Shown here piece by piece: positions 11,552 to 24,637 of a stretch of DNA of 64,000 nt. The notes beneath the pieces are model-generated. The model had not been told where the DNA came from. It did not search any database and saw only the letters and a list, made by a program, of their open reading frames with translations. How positions within the stretch are numbered: the stretch's first letter is position 1; each line of letters begins with the position of its first letter. The position numbers and the translations under genes were made by a program. Source of the stretch: Phyto melanocephala (lineage: Eukaryota > Arthropoda > Insecta > Diptera > Rhinophoridae); contig OW799236.1 in assembly GCA_941918925.1 (NCBI GenBank), forward strand, positions 16,901,474 to 16,965,473, given 5' to 3'.

Positions 11552-13219
11552 ATAACTTTTTTGTTCTTTTTTTTTCCAAAAAAAAAAAAACACTCGTTGA
11601 AAACCAATTAAATGTTATTAATAGACTATAGTAAAAACAACAACTTGAAGAGATTAAACTCACATACTTACGCACATGTACATCCATAAGAAAACTGCAA
11701 AAAAGCAATTGTATATAAAGAATACAAAGAAAAAATAGCTTTTTATATGAATTTTTATTTTCTGTTTTTTTGACTCTGTTGACTTGGCTACATAAATTTT
11801 AAAACAACAGTTGTTGCCAATTGTTGCAACATTAAAATACCGTTTTTTATGTTTAACTGCTGAACATAATACAGACAAATAACAATAATAGCATAGTGAT
11901 GCTTATGCTAAAGGTTGCTTAAAGGGGTAAAACAATGTACCATAATAGCATAAGGAAACTGTAAGAAAGTACCAAATCTTTTTTAAAATATTTATTTTAA
12001 AACTTGTTCTTATGGTAGTTAGTGATGTTTTTGGGTTGCCAAGGGCATCAAACTGATTTTCTTTTGAAAATTTAAATTTTTTTTGTTTTTAAATAGTACC
12101 CAAAGAGTACCAAATACAATTAATTGAAATGAATTTTAATGAATTTTTGCTTAAAAAAATTGTGATCATGTTTATGTTTGTGTGTATTTATTTGTATTTT
12201 CAATTTATATAACCAAACAGAAACAACAACAATAGCAACATCAGTTGTACAAATGCAAATGTACAACAACATTTACTGTATGTTGTAGCGGCCATAGAGA
12301 AACAATTGCAAAATGTTGTAAAGGCTTAACAATACAAATACAATAATATTTATTTGTTGTTCTTTTGGAATTTTTTTTATTTTAGTTCCTTTTCTGTACT
12401 TTTTTTTTTGTTATGGAGAAAAGAATTATAAGGCCCAGCAAAAAATGTATATGGTCCTGCATGCAGGACAAATACTTGCACACAAACAACCAAAGCCAAA
12501 GCCACCAACAGAAGCAAAGTACTGGCAAATAACAAATAAAATCGCTAGCGTAACGACTACACAAACTAAAATGTGGAGTAAATGCAACACAAAACAATAA
12601 CAAAAAAGAGAAATCGGTAGGAAAACCAATTGCGGACGCGGTTGTAGGCCATTAAAAGTACTTGTTGTTGAGCCTGTGCCACATGGGGTTTTATAGAATT
12701 TTCATAAGCACACAAACGCATACTTAAGCACAGCTACATACTTAAGCACATACACACTTGCACAATAAAATTACTACGCACCGGAAGTGACCACGACGAC
12801 AGTCATTTGTAAATAGTAGTAGAAGTACTTGCTGTTGTTGTAGTAGCTGTTTGTAAAATGAAACAACAATCTAAAAGACAGACGGAATGATGGACGGACA
12901 GTCAACCAGACAGACGGACGAATGCGTAGACAAATATATATATCAACGGTATGTAAATTGTTGCAACCAAAAATAACACACACATACAAACACAGTTGTA
13001 TACAAACCGGACATGATAACATTGCCAATACAACAATAATACAATTGCACCTGACAGTGGTGATAAAAAAAAACAAATTTTTTTGAGTTTTGCTTTTGTA
13101 ATAATAAACCTACTACAACTAAATTTATTTTAAGAATTAATTGTTTGTACTTAAACACAATGTAAATGAGAAGTATTATAAAAGTCGGTGTACTAAAAGT
13201 TGTTTAAAATATTGTTCAA
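11552..13219. other. AT-rich non-coding DNA
   Basis: No credible gene. There are scattered CAACAA runs and a short GACA/GACG-rich patch near 12870-12930. Several overlapping minus-strand open frames at 12.4-13.1 kb are low-complexity and have no domain. Confidence 0.45.
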
Positions 13220-13612
13220 TTTGTATAGGCGTGGCTCTGCCCATTTTTCTAAGTGTTAAGTTGTATTATTTGAGAAACACTATGTGTATGCAAATTTCAA
13301 TAAAACTAGTTAATCCCAAATAGTTGAAAAATAATACATATTACCTTTCTATAGGCGTGGCACTGCCCACTAATATAACCGTTAAATTTTAATATTAGAG
13401 AAACATCATGTATTTGCAAGCTTTGATAAAAATCAGTTGAGCAGAAATAGTTTCAAAAGAATATTTTCCTTATATAGGCGTGGCACTACCCACTTTTTTA
13501 ACCACTAGATAATATAATCACGGTAACACTATGTGTGTGCAGGGTTGGATAAAAATCGCTTAAGTAATAACAGTTGAGAAATAGTATTTTACTTTTTATG
13601 GGCGTGGCACTT
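13220..13612. repeat. Minisatellite, about 125-bp unit with GGCGTGGC core
   Basis: Four units start at about 13225, 13351, 13474 and 13599 (spacing 126, 123, 125). Each begins ATAGGCGTGGC (the last ATGGGCGTGGC) and contains a GTGT(A/G)TGCA...AAAAATC block. The arrangement closely resembles the tandem arrays inside the Helitrons at 43.3 and 55.1 kb, so it may be the interior of a decayed Helitron. No CTAG or TC end is identified. Confidence 0.75.
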
Positions 13613-13619
13613 TTCAGCT

Positions 13620-14640
13620 TCTCATTAAGCAGCGTGTCCCAAAAATCATCATAAGGTTTAAAAATTATTTAAATCATCGATCAATTATTTTTAGGCAAAG
13701 AGCATGTCGTCAACATTTTAAGTTCAGAATTTCGCCCTCTGAAGCAATGATTTGTTGCATAAATCCTGCTTAACACCAACATGACCTTGAGCCTGTAAAC
13801 CATGCTTAATTCACACTCCGTAAACTATTAAACATGTAGAGGAAAATATTAACGGAACACCAGATATATCTGGAAGGCGTTTTGCTCACCTAAGTATAGC
13901 TCGAACATCACTACGACGCATTTAAAAAAATATTAACAATTATTCTTATATAAGGTGCATTTAGTGCGATAATTAAAACCCGCAGATCATCGTAAACATC
14001 TATATTTTCCAGTTAAATTTCAACGGTTGGTTAGAAATTAAATCAACTTTATTGAAAATCTGATTATGATTGATAAAACCAATTTTTAATTAAAATGCCA
14101 TTTTAGTTTAAAGGCAGAACTAAACCTTCTTGGTTTTCGAAAATTCAAAAGCCATTTATTAACGCCAGTTTTACCCCATAAGTTATACAGTATGGTGTGG
14201 CATTACCTCTAAAAAGATCATTGGGCCTTACTTCTTTTAAAAAGGAAGATGGAATTGCTGCAACCATATATGGAGAGCATTTTAGGTTTATGATAGACCA
14301 TTACATGATATGTAGTCTCAGCGGGTATTGCTCACATTGTACGACACACTTTGGTACTTTCAGTCAAGGATTTATTGATGGCAAATAATTTCCAGAAATT
14401 TAGAAATTAATAGACCAGCTCGATCGGCAGATTTGTCTCCACCCTACTATATTCTCTGGGGTTATTTCAAGGTGCGAGTATATGTTAAAATGTCTATGAC
14501 AATTCCTGAACTCTATATAATTCTTGAAAAAATATTGTTGCAGAAAATCAAGCGCTAAAGCAACAAATTTTCAAGATGTTTTAGAAATTACTAGTGAAAC
14601 AAGCGGTGTACAACTTTTAAGCTGGATAGCTTGCATATGC
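13620..14640 (+). pseudogene. Old, nearly full-length mariner-type transposase relic
   Basis: Conceptual translation with many stops recovers mariner landmarks in order: a helix-turn-helix piece (ARTSLRRI, near 13890), the linker YKVHLVR.LKPADHRKHLYF (13955-14000), the first catalytic block as LIMIDKTNF (near 14060), KIIGPYFFKKEDG-like (near 14225), GEHFRFMI, and RPARSADLSPPYYILWGYFK near 14420-14480. The third catalytic Asp is replaced by Tyr (PPYYILW instead of P.DYFLW). It resembles the 40.9-kb element more than the GGGTCCGCC subfamily. It is dead and strongly diverged. Confidence 0.72.
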
Positions 14641-15461
14641 CTGCTTAAAACAACCGCAGCTTGCAAAGCCAGTGTTGCCGATTCGTGTATTATCATACTT
14701 ATATAATTATGTGTAATTTTGCTTTATATTGTTGTCTTGAAAACTTTGGACTGTAAACTTTTGATTATTAAAAAATTTTAATACTTTTGATTTCATCAAT
14801 CCTTAAATAATTTTTGCAAACTAAAACATAAATGTGATTTATTCTTCAAATGAGTATTTAAGAAGTCTGTGTTTTAAAATCCGTCATTGGCAATACTTGT
14901 AATATTATCTAAGACGGGCGTTCACGTTCACAACGTTGCTCAAAACAAATCGCTTTGTACTTTGTATTGGCGTTAAACTGTCCAAATTTTTTTCTATAAA
15001 ACCCATTACTGACGTCCTCAGAAGACTTGATATAAGTGTTATTTAATTAGTGGTTTTGGAACACCTAGAGATTTTTATATGTAAAGAAGACGAAGGAAAC
15101 TTATTGATTAATAGTTGTTTTAGTTGTGCTTGGAAAAGAAAATGTTTAAATGTAAAACCCCAACATAAACCCAATATAAACAAATAAGAGCGCTGTGCTG
15201 AACCACTAATAATCTCAACTTTTAATTGACATTTTTTTTCAAAAATTTTTTTCGCTGATATCTTTGTCAGTAATTGATCCATTAAACCAAATTTTTCTGT
15301 AAATATGTTCAAAGGATCATATTTTTATATATGTACGCAATAAACGTTTCAAGAAGTTCCATAGGAACTGCAAAATCTGACTTTGTCATCGTGTTCTTTC
15401 GCTTATATCTCAGCTCATAATATACAAACGCAACTGAGTTTCAGCTTAATTTCAATATTAA
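14641..15461. other. AT-rich non-coding DNA
   Basis: No recognised gene or element. The minus-strand open frame at 15043-15312 has no domain and no splice context. Confidence 0.4.
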
Positions 15462-16303
15462 AACAAGTAAGAGCGCTATATTCGGCCGTGCCGAATCTTA
15501 TATACCCTTCACAACGTGTAGTCATGAAATAACAGTAGTTTGTGTCACCATTCATCCCATATGAAATACGTACATACATATATAAAAACATACCATTGTA
15601 AAATTATAAATTCACGTATGTATGTTAAAAAAACGAAAAAAAAAGAATTAAAAAAAATTAAAAAAAAAAAATTTTAAAAAAATTTAAAAAAAAATTTAAA
15701 AAAAAAATTAAAAAAAAATTATTATATATAATTATAATTATTATATATAAAACAAAAAAAATAAAAAAAAAATTAAAAAAAAAATTTAAAAAAAATAATA
15801 AAAATATAAATAATATATTAAATAAAAAAAAAAAAAATAAAAAAAATTTTTAAAAAAATTAAAAAAAATTTTTTTTGGCTCAGCTGGGATTCGATGCCAC
15901 GTTTTCTCTAACCAGTATACACGTTTGTATGTATGTATGTTGTTGTTGTAATGTTGTTTTTGTGAAAAAAAATCGAGGTGGTCGTGGGTTTTTGCTCATA
16001 TCTCAGTTGTTTATGTACCGATGTTTCTGATTTTCAATACCGATCTACTCCCGAATATTTCAGATATTTTAATACCTTACCCGGGTCCAACCTATGTCGG
16101 GGGGCTTCAAAAAGTTGATTTCAACATACACACGGACAGACGGTCAGACGGACAGTTTGACAGACTGACAGGGCTTAATCGACTCCCCTATTCATAAGCT
16201 TTCAGAAAATATATACTTTATGGGGTCGGAAATGAAAATTGTAGAAATTTTACACGGAATGACAAACCTATATATACCCTTTTTCACTGTGTGAAGGGTA
16301 TAA
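15462..16303 (-). mobile_element. DINE/HINE-like element, copy B
   Basis: Reversed relative to copy A: it starts ACAAGTAAGAGCGC, then the hairpin TTCGGCCGTGCCGAA and TATATACCCTTCACAACGTG, and ends GTGTGAAGGGTATA. It shares with copies C and E the phrases GATTCGATGCCACG, CTCATATCTCAGTTG and GGGGCTTCAAAAAGTTGAT. An A-rich tract of about 250 bp (15630-15875) sits after the hairpin side. There is no coding capacity. Confidence 0.7.
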
Positions 16304-17846
16304 TAAATGGTTTAGCTCCCAAAGCATTAATAGCGAAAAAGTAAATTGTCAAATTGGCATTTAAATAAAGCTCTTTGGGCTAAAATGTCCTATATGCTCT
16401 CTGCTTTTTTTAAGTGTTTTATTAAAAAGTGTAGATTGCAAAATTTAACTCCGCTTTCTTTCTTAATTTATTTAAAACGATTTTTCTAGTGGATTATTTT
16501 TTTTACTGGGTTACAAAATCCTCTTATCTAGCCCACTGTAAGCTGATTTTTGTTCTTTTTATTTTCACTTTAAGGCTATTTTTAAGCTGTTTTTTTTCAC
16601 ACTACTTTCAACTAAAGCCATTTTTAGATTTAACCTGGCCACCATTGCCTCCGTCTCTTTTCCCCTTCAACATAAAATCTACAAATTTAAATAACAAAAG
16701 TTTTTTTTATATATTCCGTTTTATTGTCCACTGCTCCACTCGCATACAATTGAATAAAATTGAGCTCCGTTTTGTTTTTTATTTTCTTTGAAACACACAA
16801 AACACAAAAAAGTACTACAGTTTAATACACTCAAAACATGTTTGGGGTTATTAAAATTACACAGAAAAACTGTGGCAACAATACAAAAAAAAAATAAGGA
16901 AATAACGTAGAGATAAATGAATATAAACAATTTTTGGAGAAAAATAAACAAACAAAATATTTATTCGAATACAAAACAGAAAATGTTGCCAACAATATTA
17001 AAATGGCTTTAAATAAAATTGCTGCAGAAACAATAAACGAAATGTATTAAATGACAAATTGTTTAAATATTCATAAAGAAATTTATACTTAATTAATAAA
17101 TTTAAAATGTTAAGTAAAATCAAAGGCAATATAATGCTTAAAATTAAGCAACATGTAGATAAAATTTAATTCAAATAAATAAAACTGCTAAGGGTTATCC
17201 TTAAAAACAAGTTATTGGTAATAGTCTGTGATGGCCTTCTTGTCTTAGTGGTGTCTCTCAGGAGTGACAATTATCTCAGAACTGGCAACCCTGTCTTTAA
17301 AATAACTGTCACTTTAAAATTATTAGCCAAAAGCAGCATAGGTCGGGTGACGCTTGAGTTTCAACATACTAATGTTTTTTATTATATCCATATTACGTCG
17401 TAATCTTTATTTTATAATTCCTAGAGTCTTTGTACTTAGAAACCAAATAACCATCACAGGTAAAATAATTAGGCAGCACTTAGAAAAGGTAAGACTCTAT
17501 TATTCTATTTCTGCAAAAATTGCACCCATTTAATGTTGTCACCTGTAAGATGAATGCACAGAGTTAAGACTACCTTCGGAAAATACTACAGTGTAACCAG
17601 AAACTACTTTTTTTGGACATAAAAACTTGATATTTTCATTAAGCTACGGACCAAATGAAGTAAAGCTCAGACGTTAAATTCCTGCTCTTTTCACCTTTTC
17701 ATAGGACTTTAAATTATTAAGACACACACAAAATAAAAACAAAATTTTATCTGATTTTGATATGATTCTATATTAGTCCTATGAAATGAATTACGATTCG
17801 CTTAATAAAAAAAAGTTTTTAAATCCTTTAAAACCAAAAAAATTTT
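16304..17846. other. AT-rich non-coding DNA
   Basis: No gene supported. Short open frames at 16489-16791, 16721-16951 and 17215-17403 lack domains and codon character. Confidence 0.4.
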
Positions 17847-18535
17847 TATACTCTTCACCTGTGATGCCAAATCCTTCAGAACAAATGGCAAAGGTATATA
17901 TAATTTGGTCATTCCATTTGTAATTTCTAAAATATTCATTTCCGACCCCATATTTTCTGAAAGATTGTGACTATGGGAGTCGATTAGTAATGTCTATCTG
18001 TCTGTGTGTGTTTTTTAATCAACTTTTAGAAGGCAACATGTGTGCCCATCTCTATATGTGATATCAGTCTTTTCCAAATATTCGGAAATGAATCGCTATA
18101 CAAATCAAGCAGAACTGCCTTATATCTTTTTAAAATATAAGCAAACACACACGATTGCCTTTGTTTTTTCTCATATTTAAAAAGAAATAGAAAATGGCGG
18201 ATGTATGGGTCAAATAAAGTATTTGCGGTTTTGTTCCATTTAACTTTACAAAGCTGAAATCTAGTGAAAAGGCTTGACCAATAGAATATAGTAAACTATA
18301 AAAAGTTATAATCCAAGATGGAGCCCCAAACAAAATGGCGGATAGTTTTTTTCTCAACCCCATCAATATGGGTATCTAATGAAAGGGCTTGACTAATGGA
18401 ATTCAGCTAACTATGTATGGCTACGGCACATTAAATCTAAAATCTATATTAAGCTATAATATGGTCACTGTACCTACCAATATTATGATGAAGAGTACAA
18501 TCAGATCGGTACAGCCGAATAGAGTATTCTAACTT
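17847..18535 (+). repeat. Diverged DINE/HINE-like element
   Basis: It starts TATACTCTTCACCTGTG, contains CATTTCCGACCCCATA and a GGGAGTCGATTAG block, and ends with GGTACAGCCGAATAGAGTATTCTAACTT, a degraded version of the hairpin-plus-tail end. It also carries the AAAATGGCGGA / CTTGACTAAT unit found in related copies at 22.4, 28.5, 36.4 and 63.6 kb. This is an older subfamily than A-E. Confidence 0.62.
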
Positions 18536-21500
18536 ATATTTTTTCATAAAATACTTAAAACAAATTAAAATGTATAAATATGTATTTTCTAAAAAAATTT
18601 AAGGACATAAAAGGATATATTTTTCGAAGGATATTTTTTCAAGGACTAAAAAAATATTTGTTTTTCCTTTTCACGTATTTTTTCCTTTCATATAATATTT
18701 ACATCAATATAAATTATTATCAATTTAAGAAAAATTATTATTTTTTGTATCCTTCATCTGTTGATTCAAGTGAGAGCATACGAAAGTAAAATAATTTAGT
18801 GGTCTTCACACATCTCAACCAATGAAAAAGTGAAATAATTCAACTCAAATACAAAATCAAAAATTTTTTAGGGTTGCGAATTATAATTCATAACGCAGCA
18901 AGCAAGGACATAAATGCAGTTCAAGTATGTACCAACCAATGCAGAGATTAATCTTACTAAATAATTGCCATTTACTGTCTAATGCAAAGAACACACCTTA
19001 ACACTATACAAGTTGAGAGTAAAAGAAAAAATGAAGAATAAATTTTCCAATTGTGTCAATTAGTTTTAACTTATCTGTGTGTTTGGAGGAAGACTTGTAA
19101 AAAAGTTTTACGACAAATATTTCTGTTTAACATTAAAACCCATTATTTACCTGTTTTACGAATATTTTTTATCATTTATTAGGAAAGGGGCCCAAACATT
19201 AAAGAGATGTAGGGCTAATATGATCTACAAAAATTTTCTTAATGATAAGGACATGATCACGGCCATCATATAATAGTTTCTACAAAAATATATGGTTACG
19301 AAAACAAGTAGTAGTTATTTTTATATTGTTTAATCATATGTTTTGTAACGATAATTATGTGTTTGTTTGAATTAAGTTATTTAATATTTACTTTTCATAA
19401 AAACTTCGATATGGTCGTCCTATAAAAATAGTATGTTTAACAAAAATTATGATGACAAGAATAGTATGATGTCCTCGCAAAGATAATATGTTGTTGGAAA
19501 GCATTTCAGCAATAATAATATGATTATTGAAAGATTCTATAAGAAACCATAACAATGATAGCTTTCATCTTTGAAAATGTTTTCACCACAATCATACAAT
19601 TCAATGATACGTAGTATATTGCTCTTTGGTTATGATTACCACAACCATATTTTTTGCGTGTAGTATTTTATATAAGCCATGTGAAAGCATGATAGACCTA
19701 AAATGTAAGGATCACAATGTTATCTATATTGATTAACCATAACAAATTTCCAAAAAAAAAAGGGGGGCTTGTGTTTCGGTTCTGCGGTAGTACTTTGTTG
19801 AAAGAAAAACAAATTTAATTAATGAAACACCTAAATTTACCATATTTTTAAACAGCTATTTATTTAGTATAATAAAAAAAAAGAAACCCCAAAACCTAAA
19901 CTCTGGTGTATATTCCAAAACGCCAACACGTGTATTTTTTTTTTTTTTTTGTTCACTCTGTCAGAGTCCGTTATTGGAAAATTTTTTTTTGGTTCTGTTC
20001 AGTGTTATCAGCTGTGATACAAAATGTATTTACATTTTTGTACCATTAATAACGATATTAAAAAAAACTTCTACATTATTATAAAAATATTCTCCTACCA
20101 CCAATATTTTACTAGAACTAAACTAGCACTGACCTTGAACTAAATTTTATTATATTAGTTTTAATATATTAAAACACCCTTTCCCATACCACAAGTTATC
20201 CTTGACATTCACTTATAATTGTTACCAATGACACACACACATTTTTAACATTTTTTTACAATTTCTTACGTTAACGAATGACTTTTCAGCTACAATTAAA
20301 TTTTGACATTTTAATTCACTCACTTTTTACTATCTCCATGCCATGTAGACATAAATCCATTAGATTTTTATGGCGCGGATTTTAGTTTTTTATTTATTAT
20401 TTTTGTTATCTTTTTTCCCCTCTTTTCTGTTGATAAACATTCGTTGTTATTATTGTTATAATTTACTTGAAAATTGTGTTTCTATTCCTTTTGAATTTAT
20501 TCCTTTTTGTATTCCGGCTTGTAGTTGTAGTTGTTGCTGGATATATTTTTGCACTTAACTAACCTTAGCCAATTGAGTTTAATATCGTTACTATTACCAC
20601 CTTTTAAATTGCCAACATTTAGGGTCAATTTAACGTTTTGCCTCATAATACTTAGTTCTCCTTGTTGTTGATTATAAGCGACATTTAGAGACGCGAACTT
20701 AAAACTTGTAGCTGTAGAAATGTTAAAAGCTTTTTTTTTTACAAAACAAACGACGATTCTAATGCCAATGATTGTTATTGTTATTGCGATAATGATGTTG
20801 ATGATGATGACAACAACAAAAATGCTATACTATAGAGAAATTGCCCTTAAGTCTAGTTGTACTCCCAATGTTTCTACTCATCTATGACGGTTTTTTAATA
20901 AATGCGGCTGAATTGACTGTCATTATTGACTGAATGAATGAAGGCGAAATGTTGCTTGTTGTTGTTATTAATGTTTCCATTTGCTATTACCGCGCTATTA
21001 CACTTACATACAACAATTTACAATATGCTGTAGTGCCCTGATGTCGCTCTTTCAAAAAGAGATGTTAATAAAAAAGAATCAAAGCAATAGTGTTCCAGCA
21101 AACACAATTTTTTGTTAAGGCAATAAAAGATTTTGTTCTTAACCCTAAACCACCAGCTTTATCTGTAGCTGTAGGTAAATCTCTATCGCTAAACCTCTAG
21201 AACATCTATTTACACATCTTTGGCTACAAATGGAATTCTGTAAGGTATGTTGCTAAGTATGGCAATATCTTTAAATCCAATTCGCCGTAAACTTTGCTTT
21301 AATTGTTATCGCTGAAATTCTCTAATATAAAGAGGCAATTTCATCGCCAAATAAAATTAAATTTTTATCAAATGATATTTTGGGGTGCTAAAATGTTATT
21401 AAACAAAAGTATATATTTTTATATTTAATGCTTTTTATGAAAGTTTTATTTATTTAAGCAAGAAAATGGAAGAAACTACAAAAAGGTTGAAAAAGGAACA

Positions 21501-21958
21501 AAAATTTATTCTTATATTATTTATTAATATTTAAAGATCACAGAGAATTCGCCCATGACAGGTATGTAAGCTTTCTCAACTTTAGGCAATTGAAATAAAA
21601 TTACCTTTTTTAACTTGTAAATTCTAGTAGACTTAAGTCTTGCTGAGCAATAGGAAACCTTAGCTGAAAAACTTAATGGCTTAAGAGCACCTTAAAAACT
21701 GGTGAAAATTAGAAGGGGACTTAAATAAATATGCGTTAAATGTTGCATAGTTTTTAATTTTATAATGTATTGTTGTTAGCATGGATTACTAAACGTTTCC
21801 TCTTCACTGTGAGATTATTGCACTCATTACCTCTGATTGTACGCGCTATTCTATGTCGCCGGCAAAACTCAGTCATATTTTTGTTATAAATTTTTTTAAT
21901 TTTTACATTTAATTATTTGTTTAAAAAACACAACACATAAAATATTTACGAACACCGT
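18536..21958. other. AT-rich non-coding DNA with short trinucleotide runs
   Basis: No gene or complete element recognised. It contains small GTT/GAT/CAA runs around 20690-20815. Open frames at 18580, 19079 and 20370 are low-complexity and probably chance. Confidence 0.4.
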
Positions 21959-21966
21959 GTTTATGG

Positions 21967-22237
21967 CAGTGAAACAAGTCGACTGGTTCAGGGCCGACGG
22001 CGCGCCGCCACCGGGTTTTTCCCAATGTCTATTCCGCCGCCGTTTTTGTCGGCTTAAAACGGCTCCAGAAAGCCGATGTTTTGATCAGCTTCAGTCGTCT
22101 CAAGAAGAAAATTTTGTTTGTAACTGAGATGAAAAATTTGAAGTTTTGAGCCGCCGATTTCATTTTGTTAGAGCCGCCTCTGCTTAAAAGCTGCTCAGCC
22201 GTCGCCTCCTAAAATTTTGCCTCGGCTTATTTCACTG
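21967..22237. mobile_element. hAT-type MITE with perfect 8-bp target duplication
   Basis: Termini CAGTGAAACAAGTCG and (complement of the right end) CAGTGAAATAAGCCG form about 15-bp inverted repeats. The element is flanked on both sides by GTTTATGG (21959-21966 and 22238-22245), a perfect 8-bp duplication diagnostic of hAT insertion. The 271-bp interior is unusually GC-rich for this window, with repeated GCCGCC/GGCGGC-type words and a GGCGCGCC site near 22000. There is no coding capacity. Confidence 0.9.
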
Positions 22238-22429
22238 GTTTATGGTTTATCAAATATAAACATGTTGCAAATATGTTCCCATAATGACAGCGATTAATGT
22301 TTTAATGGATAGCGAAATAATTTGACCTATAAATTTTATTTTTATTCAAATACATCAATATGTACCTCTGCATTTTGCAAAAATTTAAAAAGTTCTTCAG
22401 TATAAATACACACTTCATATTTTCTTTTT

Positions 22430-22880
22430 TATTTCCTACACCAACTTTGATTTTGAATTTTTACATAGTTAACTCTACTAGTGAAGCCATATTGTAAGGG
22501 TTAAAAAAATTTGTTCCGAAATTTTGTTTCACACTCCATCTTGGATTTTTTACTTTTTAATAATTTACTACATTTAACTGATACTCATATTGTGGGGGTT
22601 ATAAGGGACAGAGCCGTTATTACTGTATTTGACTTATATATTCGCCATTTAATTTAAAACGACATCTTAATTTTTTTTCTTTTCATAGCCAACTATATTT
22701 TAATACTCCAGTCGTTTCATTGGGTACCCATATTGACTCTCTCGCTTGTATAGAAATTGAAAAATATCGATATCCGTTTGTAAGTTTTAGGAAAAACTCC
22801 GAAGCAATTGTACTTTGGTGCTTAAATCTCGGTTGGTTTCAAACCGGTTTGTAAGGATCCGTCTACTAATAGCAAATTAG
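22430..22880 (-). repeat. Diverged DINE/HINE-like fragment
   Basis: Contains about three units of the pattern CGCCATTT...TTTTGAATTTTT...CTACTGGTCAAGCC...CCCATATTG, followed by the CTCTCGCTTGTATAGAAATTG...TAGGAAAAACTCC block shared with 28.85 and 36.7 kb. The element ends are not identified. Confidence 0.55.
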
Positions 22881-24122
22881 CTACGGCGAAAACGTAAAAT
22901 CTTAGCTAAACGATTGAATATACAGAATACCAATTTAGCGATGTAGCTGAAATATTTGACGCAATTTGTTTTTAGCTTTTAAGCGTTTGACATTTAGCTT
23001 TAGCTAAGGGAAATACAAAATAAAGCTGCAGCTGACATTTTTAAACAAAATATTGGTGCTACATACAATTCTTCAACTATCTCAAATTAACACCTCGCAA
23101 CGTTAAAACCATGTACGAAAAAATCCAACCAAATTTGCATTTAATACAAAGAGAAAGAGAAGACTCGTTGTAAAGAGGAACTAATAAAAATAATAGTAGT
23201 GACGAGAACAGCAAAGAAAACAAAATCAAACAAAACCTAATTGAAATGAACTAAATTACTACAACGAAAATTACAACAACAACAAAACTCACGGAAAGTA
23301 TTAGTTAAATGAAATTGCTTTACATTGTTTTTGCGTTTTCTAAGCTGAGTTTAAATTGCAAACATTTTACGTGGAGGTGGTGGTGGTAGTAACACCACCC
23401 AATTTGCTATTTGCGACTTTGTGCATAAAGTAATTAGAATAATTGGATGGTGTAATATCAATAAGATAATAGTGAGTACTTTTTTTTCATATAATTAAAA
23501 TAACATCAACAAATTTACACACTCAACAGTGCTTACAGAAAAATTAAGCGCGTAGGAAAAAAATGGAAATAATTAAAAGAAATAATTGTATTTTAATTAA
23601 ATGAATTATTTTAATAGAACTTGTTGTATGTTGTGTTGCAGGGCGTTTCTACAAGTGAACTTAAAGTGAATTTAAATTTGGCTAGAGCTGAGAGGAAACT
23701 GAACTAAAGATAATTTAACAATAAATTATAATTTAATTGGAAATTAATTCGGGGTGTGCCGTATAAAAGTTCTTCAAAGAACTTTTCATTAGTCTCTACC
23801 AAGAATGATATACAAAGAGATTACGACATGCGCATGTCTTCCCGTTAGATGACGTAGCTTAACCCAAGCTAGGGTTACCTATTCTATGTACTTCCAAAAT
23901 ATTTAGAGCTATGTGTGTATTCTTGAATATTTTTATGAGCTTGAGGTGTTTTTTTTATTAATTTGTTTTTTATTTTTAACTCCAATATTTCGGTATCACT
24001 TTGTGTATCTTCTTCAGGAAAATTTTATAAAATTGAGAACCAGAAATTTAATTGACAACTTACATATTAACTCCATAGGATAAAAAAAAATTCTTTAACT
24101 TAAATAATAACATTAAACCTTA
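22881..24122. other. AT-rich non-coding DNA
   Basis: No gene recognised. It holds a GGTGGT run near 23373-23391 and a strong short hairpin at 23764-23785 next to a TATAAAAG word (see findings). Confidence 0.45.
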
Positions 24123-24637
24123 TAAAGGGTCCGCCATTTAACGTCTTTTTCAACTAGTGCTTTTTTCATGAATGATAACACCAGTTCATGTATGATTTGA
24201 CAGATAATTAGTTTTATTCTTCCGCTGAACGAATATAGTTGTGTATACGCTTGAACAACGCTGGGAAATATTGTGACATTACTTTGACCGATTTTGGCAA
24301 AAAAAAAATCATCCTTTCAGATTGAGCTCATTTTGATCTTGGCGGGTATGTAAACAAGCAAAATTGTCTCATTTGGGGCACAGAAAACCCGCACGCATAC
24401 ATTGAAAAGCCGATAAACCCAAAACGAGTCGCTGTTTGGTGCGGATTTTGGTCAAGAGGCATAATTGGACCATTTTTCTTCGAAAATGAGCAAGGAGTGG
24501 CCGTAGTCAATGGCGATCATTATCGGGAGGATATTGGCAACATTTGGTTTCAACAGGACGGCGCTACGTGCCACACAGCCGGAGCTACACTTTTTTATAG
24601 CATTTTCAAAAAAAAAAAATATTTGGCGGTCCCTTTA
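24123..24637 (+). mobile_element. Internally deleted mariner-type element, copy 3
   Basis: Preceded by TA, with inverted termini TAAAGGGTCCGCCATTTAAC and TTTGGCGGTCCCTTTA. The plus strand encodes AHFDLGGYVNKQNC (a stop replaces the residue just before AHF), IEKPINPKR, WCGFWSRGIIGPFFFENEQG, VAVVNGD and NIWFQQDGATCHTAGATLFY, then jumps to the terminus exactly as in copies 1, 2 and 4. About 13 codons between VNGDHYR and EDIGN are also lost. It is non-autonomous. Confidence 0.9.

Noticed and set aside
12382..13158. Cluster of minus-strand open frames, Cys/Phe-rich, as small secreted proteins
   Set aside because: Low-complexity AT-rich sequence, mutually overlapping frames, no splice or signal-peptide pattern that convinces.
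15462..16303. LTR retrotransposon end (solo LTR)
   Set aside because: Ends are not TG...CA, there is no 4-6 bp duplication, and the hairpin/subterminal-repeat layout fits DINE/HINE elements better.
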